DNA of 64,000 nt from Limnanthes douglasii subsp. nivea (taxonomy: Eukaryota; Streptophyta; Magnoliopsida; Brassicales; Limnanthaceae): NCBI GenBank assembly GCA_036936605.1, contig JAUPFV010000005.1, forward strand, positions 192,136,958 through 192,200,957, in the 5' to 3' direction. Made by a program: the position numbers and the translations under genes. Of the stretch, positions 1 to 11,300 are shown in pieces. Below the pieces are notes generated by a model that saw nothing but the letters and a program-made list of their open reading frames with translations, made no database searches and was not told the origin of the DNA. Each line of letters opens with the position of its first letter. The stretch's first letter is position 1.

Positions 1-54
1 ATGCGGAACTAAATATATTCGATTGGTGAGCGACTAGCAGCTCCTCGTAAATCA

Positions 55-1395
55 GACCTTTGGCCAACTTGAAGCTATGAAGGATGCCTTAGTAAAGTAT
101 TTGAAAGCTTTGAAGGTTTTGGAAGCCGTTTCTGAAAGTGTGAGGTACAAATATATTCACAGGCTTAAAAATTATATGGCTGACTCTTAGACAGGAAATC
201 GAGGCGGTGATCCTTAGACATGGATTGGTCCCCCCTCCCTCTTAGCGGTTTGTTATTGGCCCACGATTGCTTCTGATGCCAAAGAATTGGTCATAAGGTA
301 TGACAATTATCAACGGCTTGTTAACGCTATCCATATACGAGGTGTCTCTTTACGCTATCGCTCTTATGTAATGGTTGGTCTAAAAAGTCGTATTCCTACC
401 ATACAAGCCTATTTTATCTAGTGCTAGAAGCTTCGCTAAAAGCAAGCAAGACGAGGTCGCTCTGTCCTTTTGAGCTGATTAACCGTGATCTCATTTTAGT
501 CTCTTACGGGGGGACTGTTTATATCTGAGGTGCTGCCTTTTGACTGATGGGGTATTGATTAGGTTGGACCATTGTTGATGGCTTTTGGAGGGCGAAAATA
601 GCAGTCGTTGTAGACTATTTTTCCAAGTGGGTAGAAGCAGAACCACTGTCCAGGACAGTGAATGATGTGATCAAGTTCATTATATCTAACATATGTTTTT
701 GTTTTGGGTGTTTCAATGAGGCTGACGATGGATAATAGCCTGCAATTCGACAAGAAAGATATGAAAACCTTTTACTCTTCTGAGGCATACGATAATATTT
801 CTCGGCACATTTTCACCCACAAATAAATAGTCAAGTTGAATTAATTAACCGAATGGTCCTTGATGGGCTCAAGAATAATTTGAGGGCAAGGCTAAAAAAT
901 GGTCGGACTATCTGCAATAGGTACTATGGGCTTACTGAACCACTCTCCAAACAACAACGCAAGAATCCCCATTCACATTAGTCTATGGGATGGATGATGT
1001 GACACCATCCGAGAAATTATTTACTTCATATCGAGTTAACAAATATTCCAAAGAAGGTAACGATGAGGGAAGTCGTGCTGAGCTAGACATTATTAAGGAA
1101 AAAAAGAGGCGGGCCTAACTAAATTCTCTACATTAAAAAATGTTGATGAGGAGTCGATATGCATCTAGGATCAGGTGAAGGGAGTTCAAAATAGGGGACA
1201 AGGTCCTCATAAAAATATTTGTACTTTCAAAAGACAAGTGGTTCAGTAAGTTGGGGCCTAATTGGGAAAGCCCTTATACGATAACTGAAAAAGGTAAAAT
1301 TGTGAACGTATCAGCTTGAAGATAAAGAATGGAGAACGCTTCGGCACCCGTGGAATATCGAGCACCTTAAATTGTATTGGAATGAATCTAAAATT
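55..1395 (+). pseudogene. Ty3/gypsy retrotransposon pol remnant (integrase), Tat/Athila-like
   Basis: Decayed 3' part of a Ty3/gypsy polyprotein. Integrase catalyses insertion of the element's cDNA. Read across several frameshifts and stops, the order is: an integrase zinc-binding remnant (about 255-320), a degenerate block resembling LPFDxWGIDxVGP (about 530-570), the core signature VDYFSKWVEAEPLSR (about 610-655), a block resembling TPFTLVYGMDDVTPSE (about 965-1015), and the C-terminal blocks EFKIGDKVL and YQLEDKEWRTLRHPWNIEHLKLYW-like (about 1170-1380). This is the usual order in plant Tat/Athila elements. No single frame stays open beyond about 100 codons, so it is a dead copy. The element continues off the left edge. 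The downstream tandem repeats and antisense ORF at 1575-4490 fit the 3' spacer of the same element. Lineage is inferred from motif style. Confidence 0.8.
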
Positions 1396-1574
1396 TGTAT
1401 GTATATGATGTCTAACTTGTGTAAAGTTCGGTGATATACTCTTTCCTACCCTAGTGGCGCGCGATGGTTCTAGTGAGGTGCATGTATAGCCGATTTATGA
1501 ATATAAACCCCTTTTACCATTTTAATATCTCTTACAGGTTATCAGGCCAAAGTTTATTGCAGATACAATCATCT

Positions 1575-1950
1575 AATTTTTTTCTTGGATTCGAGGGGTC
1601 TTCCAATGAAAGATGGTCAATAATCATTAATGTTTTATTGGATCCGAGGGTCTTCCAACCAAAGTTGGTCAACAATCATTCAAACATTTCTTGGATCTGA
1701 TGGGTCTTCCAACAAAGTTTGGTCAACAATTATCTTCTTTTTTTTGGATTTGAGTGGTCTTCCAATAAAAGTTGGTCAACAATCATTCAATTTTATTTGA
1801 TATGAGGGGTTTTAAGTTAGTCAATAATCATTTAATTATTTCTTGGATCTGATGGGATTTTTAATAAAAGTTGGTCAACAAATCGCTTACACTTTTTTTA
1901 GACCCGAGGGGCATTCCAACTAAATTTGGTCAACATTAAATTGATTTTCA
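1575..1950 (+). repeat. Tandem repeat array, about 55-60 bp unit, ~7 copies
   Basis: Imperfect direct repeats of a unit reading roughly TTGGATCYGAGGGGTCTTCC, then AACAAAGTTGGTCAACAATCATT-like sequence and a T-rich spacer. About seven copies are recognisable, each diverged by substitutions and small indels. The array lies directly downstream of the gypsy integrase. Tandem repeats between pol and the 3' LTR are common in Tat-lineage elements, so it is probably part of that element's untranslated spacer. Confidence 0.75.
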
Positions 1951-2199
1951 TGATCCAAAAAAATAATATTGATGACATCCGAAGTAAAAAACTCCCCGAC
2001 AACGGAAGAATTTTACAAAAAACACAAGAACTACGACAAAAAGGGAAATCATAAAATTACACAAGTATTTTTTTACATTATAAAAATGTGTCATCAGATC
2101 CATCTTTTGACGAATCAAACGATGAGCTCCTCGATCCATCAGAGCCTTCAAACGACTCAGAACTATCTTCCAACGAAACGCCTATGACGTGATACTTCT

Positions 2200-4490
2200 C
2201 CAGCACAAGTTCTCAATACCTGTCCAACTTCAAGTCTGGAAAGCATTCATGCAAATCCAATACCATAAAGGATTTCACATTAGCGTCTTGAGCTTCCAGT
2301 TTGGCGGTGCACTCTACAACATATGCATTGAAAGCATCATTCTTATTGATCTCAACACGTTCTTTCATCAACTCTAGGTCATTGACTTCCCGTTTGAAGT
2401 AACGTTTGGTATTCTCGTACCCTTCCGTGAGGATATAGATAAGCACATCCTTCTCTGCATTCAACAACATGACATGCTCTCGCTCACAGTTGAATATTTC
2501 TTCATGCGTCTTGAACCATTTCTCTGCCTCTTTAGACCGCCCGAGCCATTTTTTAACAGTCAGTTTAAGTTGAATGGCTTCATTTTCCAACCTATTGACC
2601 TCGTTCCTTAGCTTTCGAGCCTCACTTCTATATACTTTTTTCCGTTTCGTTAGCATTTTGGCTTTATTTTCAAGAAATATTATGAGAGAAAAAAAGTCAT
2701 TAATCCAAAAGGCTAGCACATCGTCATTATAGAGATCGAAAGTTTCTTCGGTCGGCTTGGGAGACCTGGCTAGAGAGCCAGCCTCGCGGTGCTCAAGAAA
2801 TTGAACATTCGTTCATTGATCTTCCTGAGATGTCCTTCGAGTGTCGTCAGACTGGACATGTATTTTGTTCGACGCTTGAGACGAGTCTGAATCGATAATA
2901 ACAACTCTTTCAGAAGATAGAGGGTCAAGCTCCGCAACATTGTGATCCAGTGAAACCACATTCTCTCTACCCTCCCTGTCACCATCGTCATCGGTTGTGC
3001 GCTCGTTTTTATTTTTGAATGAGTGTCTTTTTAGGGCCTTTTGGAGCCATCCCTCTCAGTAATCCTTTGTCATCTCTAGGTTACTGTCACTTTTCTTGAG
3101 GACTTGATGGCTCGGTGCCTTAGATCTCACCGAAAAAAAGATGAGTATGTCAGTTACCTCCAACCACTTCAACACGTAAGCTTCCGAAGGAGGCACCATG
3201 AGCTCCACCAATAAGAGAGATTTTGACAGGTCAGCCCTCTAAAAGTGGCTCTTAGCTAAATTGGTCAGGGTGAAGCAATGCTGGAATTCGCTAGACTAAG
3301 TATTTTTGGCCCACTTATTTAGCCGAAAATATACCCCTTTGCATTTCTCGATGCTCTTTGAAAACCCCTGCCACCCTATCATCCCTTTTCTCTCCAACAC
3401 AAAACAAACACTTGTGAAACTATGCACAAAAATGAAGTATATGTAAAGACAAGTCAGTTAGGATAAAATCATACATTTACTAGTCCACTTCAGGTAAGCC
3501 GATGTGGACTTGCAGCGGACACTTTGAACCTTGTTTTCCAAAGCCCCGAAACAAAGAAAAACCTTTTTTTCCATTTTATGTCCTCCTCCAACAGATCGTT
3601 GACCACCTTAAATTTATTCCATAAAGTAAGCGAATAAAAAGGGACGTAGGGATTCTTCGCGACGGTGGCCAGTCTGACGAGTTGTTCCATAGAGAACCCA
3701 ACCCCAGAGATTGTTGAGGCCATGATATAGTTAGTTAATGTAGACCAAAAATCCGGCCCCAAATGGCTCGGGCATAGGTTCACTAGTTCAAAAAAACCTG
3801 ACTATACTTAGTATAGTCTCCCCTAACAGACAAATGAGTCTCCCCCAAATTGGGAAACCGGTTTGTGACCGAGCTCGGGATGCCCCATTGGTCCTGAAGC
3901 TTCTCTTCATTGGAAGTGTAGTAATACCTATAACTAAATTTGTGCAAGACGATGAGGTGTTTGTTTTTTACATCACGAAGGTTGTTCCCAAGAACCGCCT
4001 CGATCTCCGCGAGAAGTTCGATGTCTATTTTTTTTCTTTTTCACTTTGAGGTTTTCTTTTTCTTTGTAGGACCCTCAATATCAACTTTCTCTTGGGGGGC
4101 TTACGCCTTGGGTCGAGTAGAAGCTTCATTTTGGTCCATCCGGGAAGCATTTTGACTATCATTTTGGTTAGCATGGGCAGTAGTCTGGTCTTCGTCTTCA
4201 TCAGGTTCATCGATCAACTGTCTTTTCTCCTGCTGACACACTGGCCCGAGGGGCTGTATTTTAACGGACGCAACTATAGTCTTTGGTCTTTCTACACTGA
4301 CCACTAGAGGGATGTCTGAGCCTCTTTGTAAAGTACCAATGGAAGTATTTTTTGGAGTAGTGGACTCTGGAACCATTTTGACCTTTACGTACCTTTTCTC
4401 TAGGAGTCGAAAATACCTCTTTCTCTTCAGAGCTTCATCATTTGATTTCTCCACCTTTTTTTGCTTATCACTCATTGGAATATACAAGAT
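2200..4490 (-). pseudogene. Broken antisense ORF of a Tat-type gypsy element
   Basis: Four open blocks on the minus strand in the right order for one decayed ORF: 4101-4487 (Lys/Glu-rich, then an acidic stretch with DEPDEDEDQ), 3490-3783 (contains KKRFFFVSGLWKT), 2770-2991, and 2213-2719 (168 codons, strongly charged, heptad-like, predicted coiled coil). Together they run opposite to the gypsy pol just upstream. From memory, extra ORFs in antisense between pol and the 3' LTR are a known feature of Tat-lineage elements, and the FFFVSG-type block is typical of the plant family annotated as putative gypsy-type transposon / Transposase_28. The role of such proteins is not established. Stops and shifts separate the blocks, so it is not expected to be functional. 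It could also be a nested host-derived fragment, but the order and position argue against this. Confidence 0.55.
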
Positions 4491-4862
4491 TTAGGGGGAT
4501 TCTTTGTTTGAATTTCCAAGGCCACCATTATAGTACGTCAGATAAGCTTGACCGAGGGGCTAAGTGTTAGGAAAGGTGGTCGCACTATTGGTATTTGAAG
4601 CTTCTGTCTCTTTTGATTGTTTTCTTATTGGAGACCATGGATCATAGTATGTGGTTTGACTAATAATCAACGGTCTTGGCTCCTTGTCTTCTAGTCCAGC
4701 TACTTTTCTTTCTTTAAATCTTATGTTTATAAAAAAATCAATCTAGAGTGGTAAACATTTTAAGCATGAACAAAATAAGGCATATGAGGAGTGAAAACAA
4801 TGGAAAAAAAACTTCGAGGAATTTTTTGTGAAGTAATGGGTAGCACTTTCTCTATCTCTCTA

Positions 4863-4875
4863 AGAAATCTCTCTT

Positions 4876-4960
<85 letters not shown>
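4863..4960. repeat. Compound (CT)n-(TA)n microsatellite
   Basis: About 58 bp of nearly pure CT repeats, interrupted by two TTT steps, run directly into about 38 bp of TA repeats. Short open frames crossing it translate to SLSLSL or REREREI runs and are artefacts of the repeat. Confidence 0.95.
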
Positions 4961-4962
<2 letters not shown>

Positions 4963-5585
4963 AAAGGAAACGAGTAACTACAAATTATAAAGGGTTTGAG
5001 CTGATTTATAAGCAAACATCTAGGCCTCCAACGGTTATTTATAAGTCTTGTAAAATAAGTCCAACAAATGTGTAACATTTAAAGGTATTTTGTGTAATAA
5101 GTGGTAACTATGGTTGAGATTAGTGGGATAGTAAAGGGAAATAGCCTTAAATGGACCATTAATATGGCATTTAGGCCTACCATCATTATTATTTAATAGG
5201 GTCATATCCCCCCTTTATGGGGAAGTGTTAACATTTATTACTTTATTCCTATTTTTGTCAGCTTCTCTTTCTAGATTTCCCGTGTTTATTTCTCTAGATT
5301 ATCACTCCCAAAAATATATTAGACTCACAATCCCCCCCCCCCCCAACAGAAATCTTTGGAACTATCAACATGTATTAACCATTCAGTTTATATAGTACTA
5401 AGAAGTTATTAAGAAATAAATATAAACTCCATAAATGTAAAATATGTTACAAGTTCATATGTATAAAGAGGAGCAAATTTAATAATAAAACTATATATTT
5501 TTTACCATACCAAATTTGAGAATTTGTTAGGGATGAAAGGTTCCGAGAATTTTTCAAAATTAAAAAAATATTGAAAAGAAGATCT
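4961..5585. other. Non-coding stretch with possible polypurine tract/LTR start and a poly-C run
   Basis: No gene seen. TATGGGGAAG followed by TGTTAACA at 5217-5233 has the look of a polypurine tract and an LTR 5' end on the + strand. It is in the right place to be the 3' LTR start of the gypsy element, but no matching second LTR is in the window. A run of 13 C lies at about 5332-5344. The rest is AT-rich. Confidence 0.3.
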
Positions 5586-6137
5586 GAAATAACCGATTCA
5601 GAGCGAGGGAAAAGTATGACCGATGATATAAGTCACAGTGACCGACGGGGTGAGGATCAAGATCTGCTGATTTTAGCTCGAGCAATCATAGCCTTAGAGT
5701 TCTAACAATTCGATAAAAAACTATGGGAGAATCACACGAAGATGATGAAGATGTGCGAGATTATACAATCACTCATCGTCCGAAATTGAAGTCTCATATC
5801 CATAGACTGACCGTAGAAAATAAGGAAAAAAGATGACGCCAACATTCAGACGAATAGATACCAGTATCGGATATTACCAACAGACACCAAAAGTCAGACG
5901 ATAAATCCAGTATCTTTTATAATCACCTATGATGAGGATGTCATGATGAGTCTCATTTGGTCCATGAAATGGAACAAGGACTACTGATTCCTTTCTTCAA
6001 CACCCATAAGATAGATAAATTTATCAGAAAATGAGATCCAGACTATTATATGGATGATTTCAGACATGAGATGTTGAGATACCTTGAGACGGATGACTGT
6101 ATGAAATAGAAGCTTTCTTCGTACGCTGAAATGTAAA
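5586..6137. other. Unassigned, possibly decayed coding stretch
   Basis: Base composition is less AT-rich than the flanks, and short broken + strand frames read like a decayed protein (for example MMSLIWSMKWNKDY near 5945), with stops every 20-60 codons. I do not recognise the family. It ends exactly where the truncated MULE copy begins, so it may be part of an older element that was interrupted. Confidence 0.25.
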
Positions 6138-7000
6138 GCTAACATCCTGCCATCTATCTTCGTCATTGTATATTGAATGCACTACGGAACGATATCCGCA
6201 TTTTTCGTCCGGAAGAACGTCAACTAACTTTAAAATGTAAGTGTGTAGAAAGGTCGGGATGCAATCCGAATATAATGTTAACTTCCCATCCTTAACAATT
6301 TTCTTAGGCCTTCCAACTTTATTTTTTGCTAATGGAGGTTTGGGTGGTACGATGGGAACCACTTTGGATGCGCCCGTGCTCCCTAATGTGTTTACGTGTA
6401 TACTACCTACCAAGTTAGCCGGAGTACTAGCACTAGCGGTTTGTTCAATGGGATATTCCCACGAACTAGGGTTCCGTTTAGTCGATTTATCAACGCCTCC
6501 CTTTGGTCTACCCTTAGCTCTAACCACTTCTTTAGGATCTTGAATATGACTTGTCTCGGGCCTCAATATTTGCATTACCCTATTGATAATGTGGTCTTGT
6601 TGGTCGGGTCGGAAACTACGAATGAAGTTGTCAATTAAGGAAAGTTTTTTTTGCAATTCCTCTTCGCGAGAGCTAGGATCTTTATGCACAATATCTAATA
6701 TTTTCCAAAAGATATCCACGTCTTCTAAAGGGATGCACCTACCATCTCTAGCTATAAACGCAATTTCACATGCACAAGGTAAACCATGCGTTTTCATAAG
6801 GAAACAACCTCCACATGCTACCCGATCTACTCCTATATTTCGAGCACGTATAATAGCAACCATCAGTATCTTTAGCCCCGCATGTGACACATGACCTTTA
6901 AGATTTTTTGTCAAAACACCATCAAAGCCGGGAATTGTTCTAAACTTACTTCGCTCGAATGATTCGACGATACCCGCATGCTGCTTCGTTAATAAGTTAT
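6138..7000 (-). pseudogene. Truncated second copy of the OTU-type MULE transposase (middle part)
   Basis: This segment is nearly identical to 8814-9682, the third exon of the intact transposase gene, with only scattered differences. It covers the region after the DDE core: the C-x2-C...HGLPCAC SWIM-like motif, the linker with GRPKGGVDKSTKR and GRPKK, and the start of the OTU domain with the catalytic-type DEKCGYRS motif. Homology stops abruptly on both sides: at 6138 inside the OTU domain, and near 7000 at the sequence GTTATGAACTTTTT. The N-terminal DNA-binding and DDE regions and the catalytic-type His are missing, so the fragment cannot encode a transposase. The high identity points to a recent local duplication or a deletion derivative of the same family. 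Confidence 0.85.
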
Positions 7001-7295
7001 GAACTTTTTTGATCGAGTGCTTTGTAAGATGTACTACGGCTACGGCCGTTTACAAACTGGAGGTCTCTTCGTGTGCAACCGTGAACAAATCAAGCTGAGG
7101 TACCTTTTTTACAAACCGATGGATCATTTGTTGTTTTTGCCATATAAAATTAAGCAAGAAGCGGCCGCCGTCTGGAACATGACGGTGGTAGACTACATCA
7201 CTAGGGATATGGTAGCGTATCTTCAAGATAAGATTACGGAAAGGGAGGAGGGTGTTGATTATGACGAAAACTTGGGATATGACTTCGATGATTGA
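6999..7295 (+). CDS. Unrecognised short ORF, possible C-terminal exon of a captured or element gene
   Basis: A 98-codon open frame starting at the edge of the truncated MULE copy. Its C-terminal half, from about residue 45, reads like real protein (EAAAVWNMTVVDYITRDM, then an acidic tail ending in NLGYDFDD), and its GC content is higher than the flanks. I do not recognise a domain. A Ulp1-type protease end was considered but no DCGVF-like core is present. The N-terminal third is probably not coding, because it begins in the duplication breakpoint. It could be the last exon of a gene carried by the MULE, transcribed opposite to the transposase. Confidence 0.25.
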   Translation: MNFFDRVLCKMYYGYGRLQTGGLFVCNREQIKLRYLFYKPMDHLLFLPYKIKQEAAAVWNMTVVDYITRDMVAYLQDKITEREEGVDYDENLGYDFDD

Positions 7296-7479
7296 GCATT
7301 TTGGTTGTTGGCATCTAGTTGTTTAATTATTTTCTTATGTTTGTTTAAGTTAAGGTGTTAACTTGTTGTTTCCGTCTTTATGTATTTCCTTCAAGTGTAC
7401 TTGTTGTTTTCCCCTTTCCCCTTTTTAATGATACTTTACTCCAACAAATGTATAAACCGCGTTCTTTAGGCCATAATTT

Positions 7480-8085
7480 TTTACGGTTTGCGTCGCATGA
7501 GATGGGTGCCAAAGGAGATCGCATTTTGGTCGTGCGATATATTCCCCCTGTATGTGAAACAGAGCCAAAATTTTGGCCTTAGGTCGCATGCGACCACCAT
7601 CAAAGACGTTCGCATTTTTGGAGTGCGATATATACTCACTGTCTGAAAAATAAGGCCAAACTTTTGGCCTTACGTCGCATGCGACTACCATCAAAGACGT
7701 TCGCATTTTTGGAGTGCGATATATGCTCTCTGCCTGAAATTCAGGGCCAAAATTTTTGCCTTACGTCGCATGCGACTACCATCAAAGACGTTCGCATTTT
7801 TGGAGTGCGATATATACTCACTGTCTGAAAAATAAGGCCAAACTTTTGGCCTTACGTCGCATGCGACTACCATCAAAGACGTTCGCATTTTTGGAGTGCG
7901 ATATATGCTCTCTGCCTGAAATTCAGGGCCAAATTTTTTGCCTTACGTCGCATGCGACTACCATCAAAGACGTTCGCATTTTTGGAGTGCGATATATACT
8001 CTCTATCTGAAATTCAGGGCCAAAATTTTGGTCATTAGTTGCATGAGACGGGACCCAAATTGCGTCGTGTACGACCGATGTTTTA
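7480..8085. repeat. 91-bp tandem array with CpG palindrome GTCGCATGCGAC and two alternating subtypes
   Basis: The motif TCGCATGCGA recurs at 7584, 7675, 7766, 7857 and 7948, exactly 91 bp apart each time. Each unit continues with CATCAAAGACGTTCGCATTT and GGAGTGCGATATAT. Units alternate between a type with GTCTGAAAAATAAGGCC and a type with GCCTGAAATTCAGGGCC, giving a 182-bp higher-order period. A diverged copy (GTCGCATGAGATGGG) begins the array at about 7490, and a partial one (TTGCATGAGACGGG) ends it at about 8033. The array lies 300 bp past the 3' end of the MULE transposase gene. The same core recurs in that gene's first intron, which makes it likely part of the element. Minus-strand frames across it are repeat artefacts. 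Confidence 0.92.
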
Positions 8086-8381
8086 TTTGACTTAAAATCT
8101 AACATTTCAATTAATCATGTCAATTATAATACATAACACGTTAGTAGTCATTTTCCTACTATATTACATAAAAATTACATTAACTATATTACATGAAACG
8201 TTAGGCAAAATAACTTAAAATGTTGTACAAAAGCATTTCAAACGTCGTCTCTAGTCAAATCTGTTACATGTAGTTTTTCGTTCAAGTTGATTTTCCTTGC
8301 GGGCATTATCTGTGTAAATTTGTTCAACCGCCGGTAGTAGGGATGCGTCCATTGATTCGCTTATTCGGTTGCATAAGCGGC

Positions 8382-11300
8382 CTAACAAGGGTATAATGGA
8401 GGCAACGGTCCATCGGGTGGAGTAGTAATCTACAAGAAAAAAGAATAAATGAATGCATTAGTAATGATAGCGTAAGAAATTTGGATTGGAAACGAAATAT
8501 ACTTACATTAACAAAGTGACATCCATGTACGAAAGTTATCCCAACTTCTATGATCGTTGAATTGTTAACGGGTGGCTTTCCACGGATTGGTATATACGTT
8601 AACGAGGCTGCTTGCGATACATGGTATACCATGCATTGATACCTTATCGCGATGACTAGTCCAATGTCCGGAAATGTCATCCAATAGTGGCTACTAGGGT
8701 TGGGCTTGAAGTAATCTAACCTATGTACCAAATCGTCAAACACCTTCGGCGAACCATATACATCCAACCAACATGCGCGGTTGTCCCGCAACTCCTTCAA
8801 CAACTCGCGTCTAACATCCTGCCATCTATCTTCGTCATTGTATATTGAATGCGCTACGGAACGATATCCGCATTTTTCGTCCGGAAGAACGTCAACTAAC
8901 TTTAAAATGTAAGTGTGTAGAAAGGCCGGGATGCAATCCGGATATAATGTTAACTTCCCATCCTTAACAATTTTCTTAGGCCTTCCAACTTTCTTTTTTG
9001 CTAATGGAGGTTTGGGTGGTACGATAGGAACCACTTTGGATGTGCCCGTGCTCCCTAATGTGTTTACGGGTATACTACCAACCAAGTTAGCCGGAGTACT
9101 AGCACTAGCGGTTTGTTCAATGGGATATTCCCACGAACTAGGGTTCCGTTTAGTCGATTTATCAACGCCTCCCTTTGGTCTACCCGTAGCTCTAACCACT
9201 TCTTTAGGATCTTGAATATGACTTGTCTCGGGCCTCAATATTTGCATTACCCTATTGATAATGTGGTCTTGTTGGTCGGGTCGGAAACTACGAATGAAGT
9301 TGTCAATTAAGGAAAGTTTTTTTTGCAATTCCTCTTCACGAGAGCTAGGATCTCTATGAACAATATCTAATCTTTTCCAAAAGATATCCACTTCTTCTAA
9401 AGGGATGCACCTACCATCTCTAGCTATAAACGCAATTTCACATGCACAAGGTAAACCATGCGTTTTCATAAGGAAACAACCTCCACATGCTACCCGATCT
9501 ACTCCTATATTTCGAGCACGTATAATAGCAACCATCAGTATCTTTAGCCCCGCATGTGACACATGACCTTTAAGATTTTTTGTCAAAACACCATCAAAGC
9601 CAGGAATTGTTCTAAACTTACTTCGCTCGAATGATTCGACGATACCCGCATGCTGCTTCGTTAATAAGTTATGAACTTTTTCCCAAAAAAGCTCAAAGTT
9701 GCATTGATTCGTCCCAAGATATTTTTTTAAGGACGAGTGAGCACCCTCCGCCCTACATAGTACAAGTAATAAATTATCAACTTATTTGAAACTAGATAAA
9801 ATAACTCAACGAAAAATAGGATAAACGGACTAACCTATTTGTAGTTGTTTGGCCATTTTTCTTAATCGTGTTCGTTCGGTACGCAAGGAACTTGTTACCA
9901 TATTTCGTTATCCACGAGTCCATAACGTACGCAAAACACTCCGGTTTAGATGCAAACATCTCATTCAGTGTATCTAGATTCTTTTGGTAACTCTCAAACG
10001 TGTTCGCCTCCGCAACGTAGCCGTAAAATTCAACAAATTGTTTCGCTACAGCATCATCGTGCAATATCCTCTGGACCACCCCAAGAATGTTCTTACTAAT
10101 GTGCCACGTGCATAACAAGTGGTGCGTTTCCTGAAATTTTTTATCGATCGCTCGCATGAGAGCTAACTCTCGATCGGTAACAATAATGGATGGAAATGCA
10201 CACACGCTATCCATCATCAAACCACGAAGAGTTTCCAAAGCCCATACGTAGTTTCCAATCTTCTCTCCGCTCATAAATACGTACGCAACGGTAAATGTAA
10301 TGGAAGTCGACGTTAAACCGACAATCTCTAATAACGACATCTTATACCTAGTCGTCTTGTACGTATAGTCCATGAATAACACGTTCAGGAATGTACGTAA
10401 TAAGTCTACGCTAGTAGGATGTGCGAAGAAAAAGTCAGTGATCACCTTTGAATCATCTTTCAAACGCTCCCACGTCGAGTATCCATTCTCCTTCAACTTC
10501 GCCAAAAGATATTGCATTTGCGTTTGTCCCCCGTGCTCAGCATCCCGATGTTTTTTGCGGCAATTGTAGATTGCACGCATGTTCGAAATGTTCTCGGGAT
10601 ATTGGTACTTCAAACCACTATATATCTCCCTAGGGCGCGAACCGATGTGAGACAAACTACGAACTAGTTCATCTTCATCCAGTTTTAGCCTACAAGCGCG
10701 GGAATGATCGTCTAGGCGAACGTAGGGTTCATGATTGTGAGTACCGTTTATCACCTCCAAACGCCATTTCATGGCTAGTACGTCGATCGGATGACCTTTT
10801 AGCGCAAACGGGCAATTACATTTCTTCGTCGATGTCTTCCTCTTTTTCAAAATTTCTGGTTTTGCCTTTGATACGAATACACCGTATCGCTCGCAAACAT
10901 ACTCTAACCTAGGAGTCCTTCCCCATTTCCCGCTATCGTAGAGCTTTCTAATTGTGACAAACTTGATCTTCTTCGATTCAATGTCCACGAAAGCATCTAA
11001 TTCGTCTTTAGTAAATAATCTATCCGTGTTGAATATTTTACTGTAATCGGCATCCATAAATGGAGGCTGGGCAGGTTCCTCCTGCAATATATAAAATTGA
11101 AAACTATGAGTTTATATAACACCGTTGTCGCATGAGACATGTCTTCAGTGTCGTCGCATGAGACATGCCTCTAGTGCGGTCGCATGAGGCACACTTTTGT
11201 ATTCGTCTCATGCGACGGATACGATTAACAAGTTGCACGATCGTGCGATGACGAAGGTGTTCGTCGCACGAACCGCGTGCGACACGACCAAAAACCGAAA

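Noticed and set aside
4791..5078. Open frames on both strands across the CT/TA microsatellite
   Set aside because: They translate to SLSL, REREREI and IYIYI runs, artefacts of the repeat.
7480..8085. CRISPR-like regular spacing
   Set aside because: Whole 91-bp units repeat with no unique spacers, and this is a plant genome.
7425..8105. Several minus-strand frames with a repeated block (VVACDVR, KNANVFDG)
   Set aside because: They are translations of the 91-bp tandem repeat; the array has no codon-level conservation and no start or splice logic.
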